Positions 62,013 to 64,000 of a DNA stretch of 64,000 nucleotides are shown here, in pieces (position 1 is the stretch's first letter; the number at the start of each line of letters is the position of its first letter). The notes beneath the pieces are model-generated. The model was given only the letters and a program-made list of their open reading frames with translations, did no database searches and was not told where the DNA came from. This stretch comes from Spirosoma luteum DSM 19990. GTDB lineage: Bacteria > Bacteroidota > Bacteroidia > Cytophagales > Spirosomataceae. The translations under genes were made by a program, and so were the position numbers. The stretch lies in NCBI RefSeq assembly GCF_000374065.1, contig NZ_KB893261.1, positions 27,588 through 91,587 of the forward strand. Direction: 5' to 3'.

Positions 62013-62975
62013 ATGTTTACCAATGCCAATTTCGACCGTAGTGTTGCGGCTACTTACGCCCGAAAATTTGCCAAAGTTCGGCGGGCTAATGGGAAGGCTC
62101 CACACAAGCCGGTCCTCCTGATAACCCTGCTCGAACTGATTGATAAAGGGCTGATTACTGAAAACAGAATTACTATTTCACCCGAATTGGTAGCGATATT
62201 CAAAGAGAATTTCAGCCTGCTGGTTACAGCTACTGACTATAAAGATGACTTCACGCAACCGTTCTATTATTTACAAAGCGATGGTTTCTGGTTCTTAAAA
62301 CCCAAAGTCGGCTTTGCATTCGATACGTATGTACGAAGTGTGCATACTTTGAGCGACCGGCTTGACTTTGGTTATTTCTCCAGTGATCTATTCTTGTTGC
62401 TTGTGAATGGATATGCACGCAACTTGCTGAAAAACAGTTTGCTTGATGCGTTTTTTGTGGCACAAAAGGTGCAGTTTCTGCAAGGGAAAAACGCTAGGCG
62501 TAGCTATTTGAGCGAGTTGAAAACGTACCTGCTCAATGAAAAAGAAGCGGCCTACCTGCCACTGCCACCTGTTGAAGATGAAGAAACGCGCTTCGTTCGG
62601 GGTGGGCTTTTCAAAAAGCTGGTTCCTAAAGTGTACGATTTTACCTGCGCAATTTCAGGGATGAAAGTGATTGCTATGGACGGCTCATCGCTGGTAGAAG
62701 CCTGTCATATCGTACCCATTAGTATTTCCGGTGATGATAAAGTTACGAATGGTATTGCTCTTTGCCCAACGCTGCACACGGCCTTCGACCGTGGTATGAT
62801 TGCCGTAGATGAGCGTTTTCGTGTGGTTGTCTCACCTTCCCTGGCAGACGGTACCACTAGCCCTTATAATCTGCGCCAATTTCATGGCGAAGCACTTCGA
62901 CTACCATTCGGCGAGATGCATTACCCAAAACCGGAGAGTTTCCAATGGCATTTAAAAGAGAAATTCAAGCGGTAA
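62013..62975 (+). CDS. Orphan HNH endonuclease (restriction-type)
   Basis: A 320-residue protein. The N-terminal 'NGKAPHKPVLLITLLELIDKG' region is shared by HNH restriction enzymes and related nucleases. The C-terminal HNH_2 domain is 'CAISGMKVIAMDGSSLVEACHIVPISISGDDKVTNGIALCPTLHTAFDRGMI', with the catalytic His in EACHIVP and the Asn and His in NGIALCPTLH. There is no methyltransferase gene beside it, so it may be a type IV-like enzyme for modified DNA, a domesticated relic, or a solitary homing-type nuclease. A TATATTTG box ends only 4 bp before its ATG. Confidence 0.85.
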   Translation: MFTNANFDRSVAATYARKFAKVRRANGKAPHKPVLLITLLELIDKGLITENRITISPELVAIFKENFSLLVTATDYKDDFTQPFYYLQSDGFWFLKPKVGFAFDTYVRSVHTLSDRLDFGYFSSDLFLLLVNGYARNLLKNSLLDAFFVAQKVQFLQGKNARRSYLSELKTYLLNEKEAAYLPLPPVEDEETRFVRGGLFKKLVPKVYDFTCAISGMKVIAMDGSSLVEACHIVPISISGDDKVTNGIALCPTLHTAFDRGMIAVDERFRVVVSPSLADGTTSPYNLRQFHGEALRLPFGEMHYPKPESFQWHLKEKFKR

Positions 62976-63095
62976 AAATAGTTTTATCTTGGCACCGGTA
63001 GTTTAATGTAGCCTTGATGTAGTTGCGAAACGGGAATAATCAAATCCCAGTCCTTTCCCCATATAACCTTACCTCGTTCGATACGAAAGCGTTTA

Positions 63096-63997
63096 GAGCC
63101 TGTTTAAAAATGCTTGAGCATCCGGTTAATGTTGGATAAATAGACGAAGGACTCGTGAGAAGTTACGCCACACTCATAGTCTTTACTAAGCCGCCGAGAC
63201 CAATTCATCCAGGCAAAAGTTCGTTCCACCTTCCAGCGCATGGGCACCACCGCACCGGCGGCCCGGCTGGAAGCCGCCCAACTCACTCACTTTCACCACT
63301 TCCAAGATGTAGCCCAGTGACGTTTTAACCCAACGGGCCAACTCCTTACCGTAGGCACTATCAGCCAGTATTTTACTCATCCGATCATACCCCTGTCGGG
63401 CAAGCGCAGTCAGTACCAGACGAGCTGCTGGACTGTCATGTTGATTGGCGGCATGAACCACTACTACCAGAACCAGTCCCAGCGTATCGACGACGATGTG
63501 CCGTTTTCGTCCGTTCACCTTTTTATTTCCGTCGAATCCTTTCGGCACTACACCCCATTCACTACACTTAACACTCTGGGAATCAATCACACCAAGACTA
63601 GGTGATTTTTCCCGATTCGCATCCTTTCGCCTGCGTTCTACTAGCGATTTGTTGAGTCGTTCCCAGCCGGGCCGCCGGAGCGGTGCCATCATTGCGCCAT
63701 CGCTTCGGCGCTCCGATTCCAGAAGTAATAGTAGCACAAGGGCCAGGGTGGCAGATCATTGGGCATCAGTCGCCACTGACAGCCGGTTTTGGTCAAATAC
63801 AGTAGCGCGTTAAGGATGGCACGCAGTGAATATTTGCGTTTACGCTTGTCAGCCAGGATTTCTTCAATAACTTGCCAGGCAGAATCAGTCAGGTCTGTGG
63901 GGTACATCTTTGCCGGGCCGCCGTTGCGGTCGGATTAACCCACAAGATAGGCTGATTCTACTTTTTTAAGCTTACATGCCCGTTTTTAAACAGGCTC
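63096..63997 (-). mobile_element. IS5-family insertion sequence, complete ends, 902 bp
   Basis: Terminal inverted repeats GAGCCTGTTTAAAAA are at 63096-63110 and, inverted, at 63983-63997. A TTA target duplication is found at 63093-63095 and 63998-64000, so the right end lies exactly at the window edge. Inside is a transposase on the minus strand in three frame segments. Two inverted GC-rich 16-bp copies (63255-63270 and 63663-63678) lie at the two frame breaks. Intact ends and target duplication indicate a fairly recent insertion, but the frame breaks suggest it no longer moves by itself. Confidence 0.85.
63104..63907 (-). pseudogene. IS5-type transposase, frame broken twice
   Basis: Segment 1 (63907-63689) encodes the N-terminal 72 residues beginning MYPTDLTDSAWQ, with the 'RAILNALLYLTKTGCQWRLMP' domain. 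Segment 2 (63737-63186) encodes the DDE core: 'LGVIDSQSVKCSEWG' (first D), 'HIVVDTLGLVLVVVVHAAN' (second D) and 'KILADSAYG'. Segment 3 (63286-63104) encodes '[25 protein letters not shown]', which contains the catalytic E. Segments 1 and 3 share one frame and segment 2 another. A programmed frameshift as in the IS427 group could explain the first break but not the second. Confidence 0.8.
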
Positions 63998-64000
63998 TTA

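Noticed and set aside
1..64000. CRISPR arrays, rRNA and tRNA genes
   Set aside because: No regularly spaced direct repeats and no recognisable rRNA or tRNA sequence were seen on either strand by eye; a covariance-model search would be decisive.

Overview
The window looks like chromosomal DNA of a Gram-negative member of the Bacteroidota, most likely order Cytophagales and close to Spirosoma. This is inferred from several things: a TonB-dependent receptor and outer-membrane barrels ending in Phe, a type VI secretion locus of the Bacteroidota subtype (T6SS-iii, with TssN and TssO in place of TssJ/L/M), promoter-like TAnnTTTG -7 boxes, weak Shine-Dalgarno signals, and many large hybrid sensor kinases. 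Base composition is fairly even, near 50% GC by eye. I saw no rRNA, tRNA or CRISPR array.

Layout. 1-9.2 kb holds the 3' part of a TonB-dependent receptor, an exported glycerophosphodiester phosphodiesterase, and a probable sugar or sugar-acid oxidation locus (cytochrome c-containing dehydrogenase, xylose isomerase-like TIM barrel protein, short-chain dehydrogenase, MFS hexuronate-type transporter). 9.3-25 kb is a signalling and cell-surface region: a REC-kinase and a CHASE3-GAF hybrid kinase back to back, a sulfatase-fold phosphoglycerol transferase, a five-gene minus-strand operon (response regulator, HEAT protein, GT2 glycosyltransferase, TPR/YaiO outer-membrane protein, unknown membrane-anchored protein), a third hybrid kinase with an Hpt domain, and a GAF protein.

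25.1-44.9 kb is the main accessory locus. An exported lipoprotein and an outer-membrane barrel lead into a T6SS-iii gene set: tssE, F, G, K, O, H (ClpV), PAAR, B, C, three tssD (Hcp), tssI (VgrG), and tssN on the opposite strand. Between the structural genes sit five small cargo-like genes. One encodes a probable LAS-type zinc peptidase (HxxxxxxD and HxH), one a glycine-rich protein of unknown function, and three encode divergent paralogues with a His-Gly / Gly-Cys pair like that of DUF4347 and caspase-fold (clan CD) proteins. No obvious immunity genes accompany them, and TssP, TssQ and TssR were not recognised here. These cargo genes are the most interesting part of the window.

45-54.5 kb is a mixed region: SdiA-regulated-like lipoprotein, AsmA/DUF748-like protein, pentapeptide-repeat protein, a RecE-like nuclease operon divergent from a phage-type regulator, and a glucuronokinase-like GHMP kinase paired with a GalU-type uridylyltransferase. 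54.5-64 kb holds an exported SGNH esterase with two DUF11 modules, aspS, a PIN-domain toxin-antitoxin pair, an exported M20 amidohydrolase, an orphan HNH endonuclease, and a complete but decayed IS5-type element of 902 bp whose 3-bp target duplication ends exactly at the window edge. Intergenic palindromes are common. Four of them share the motif GCGTCAGC(T/C)A and may be a MITE- or REP-like family.
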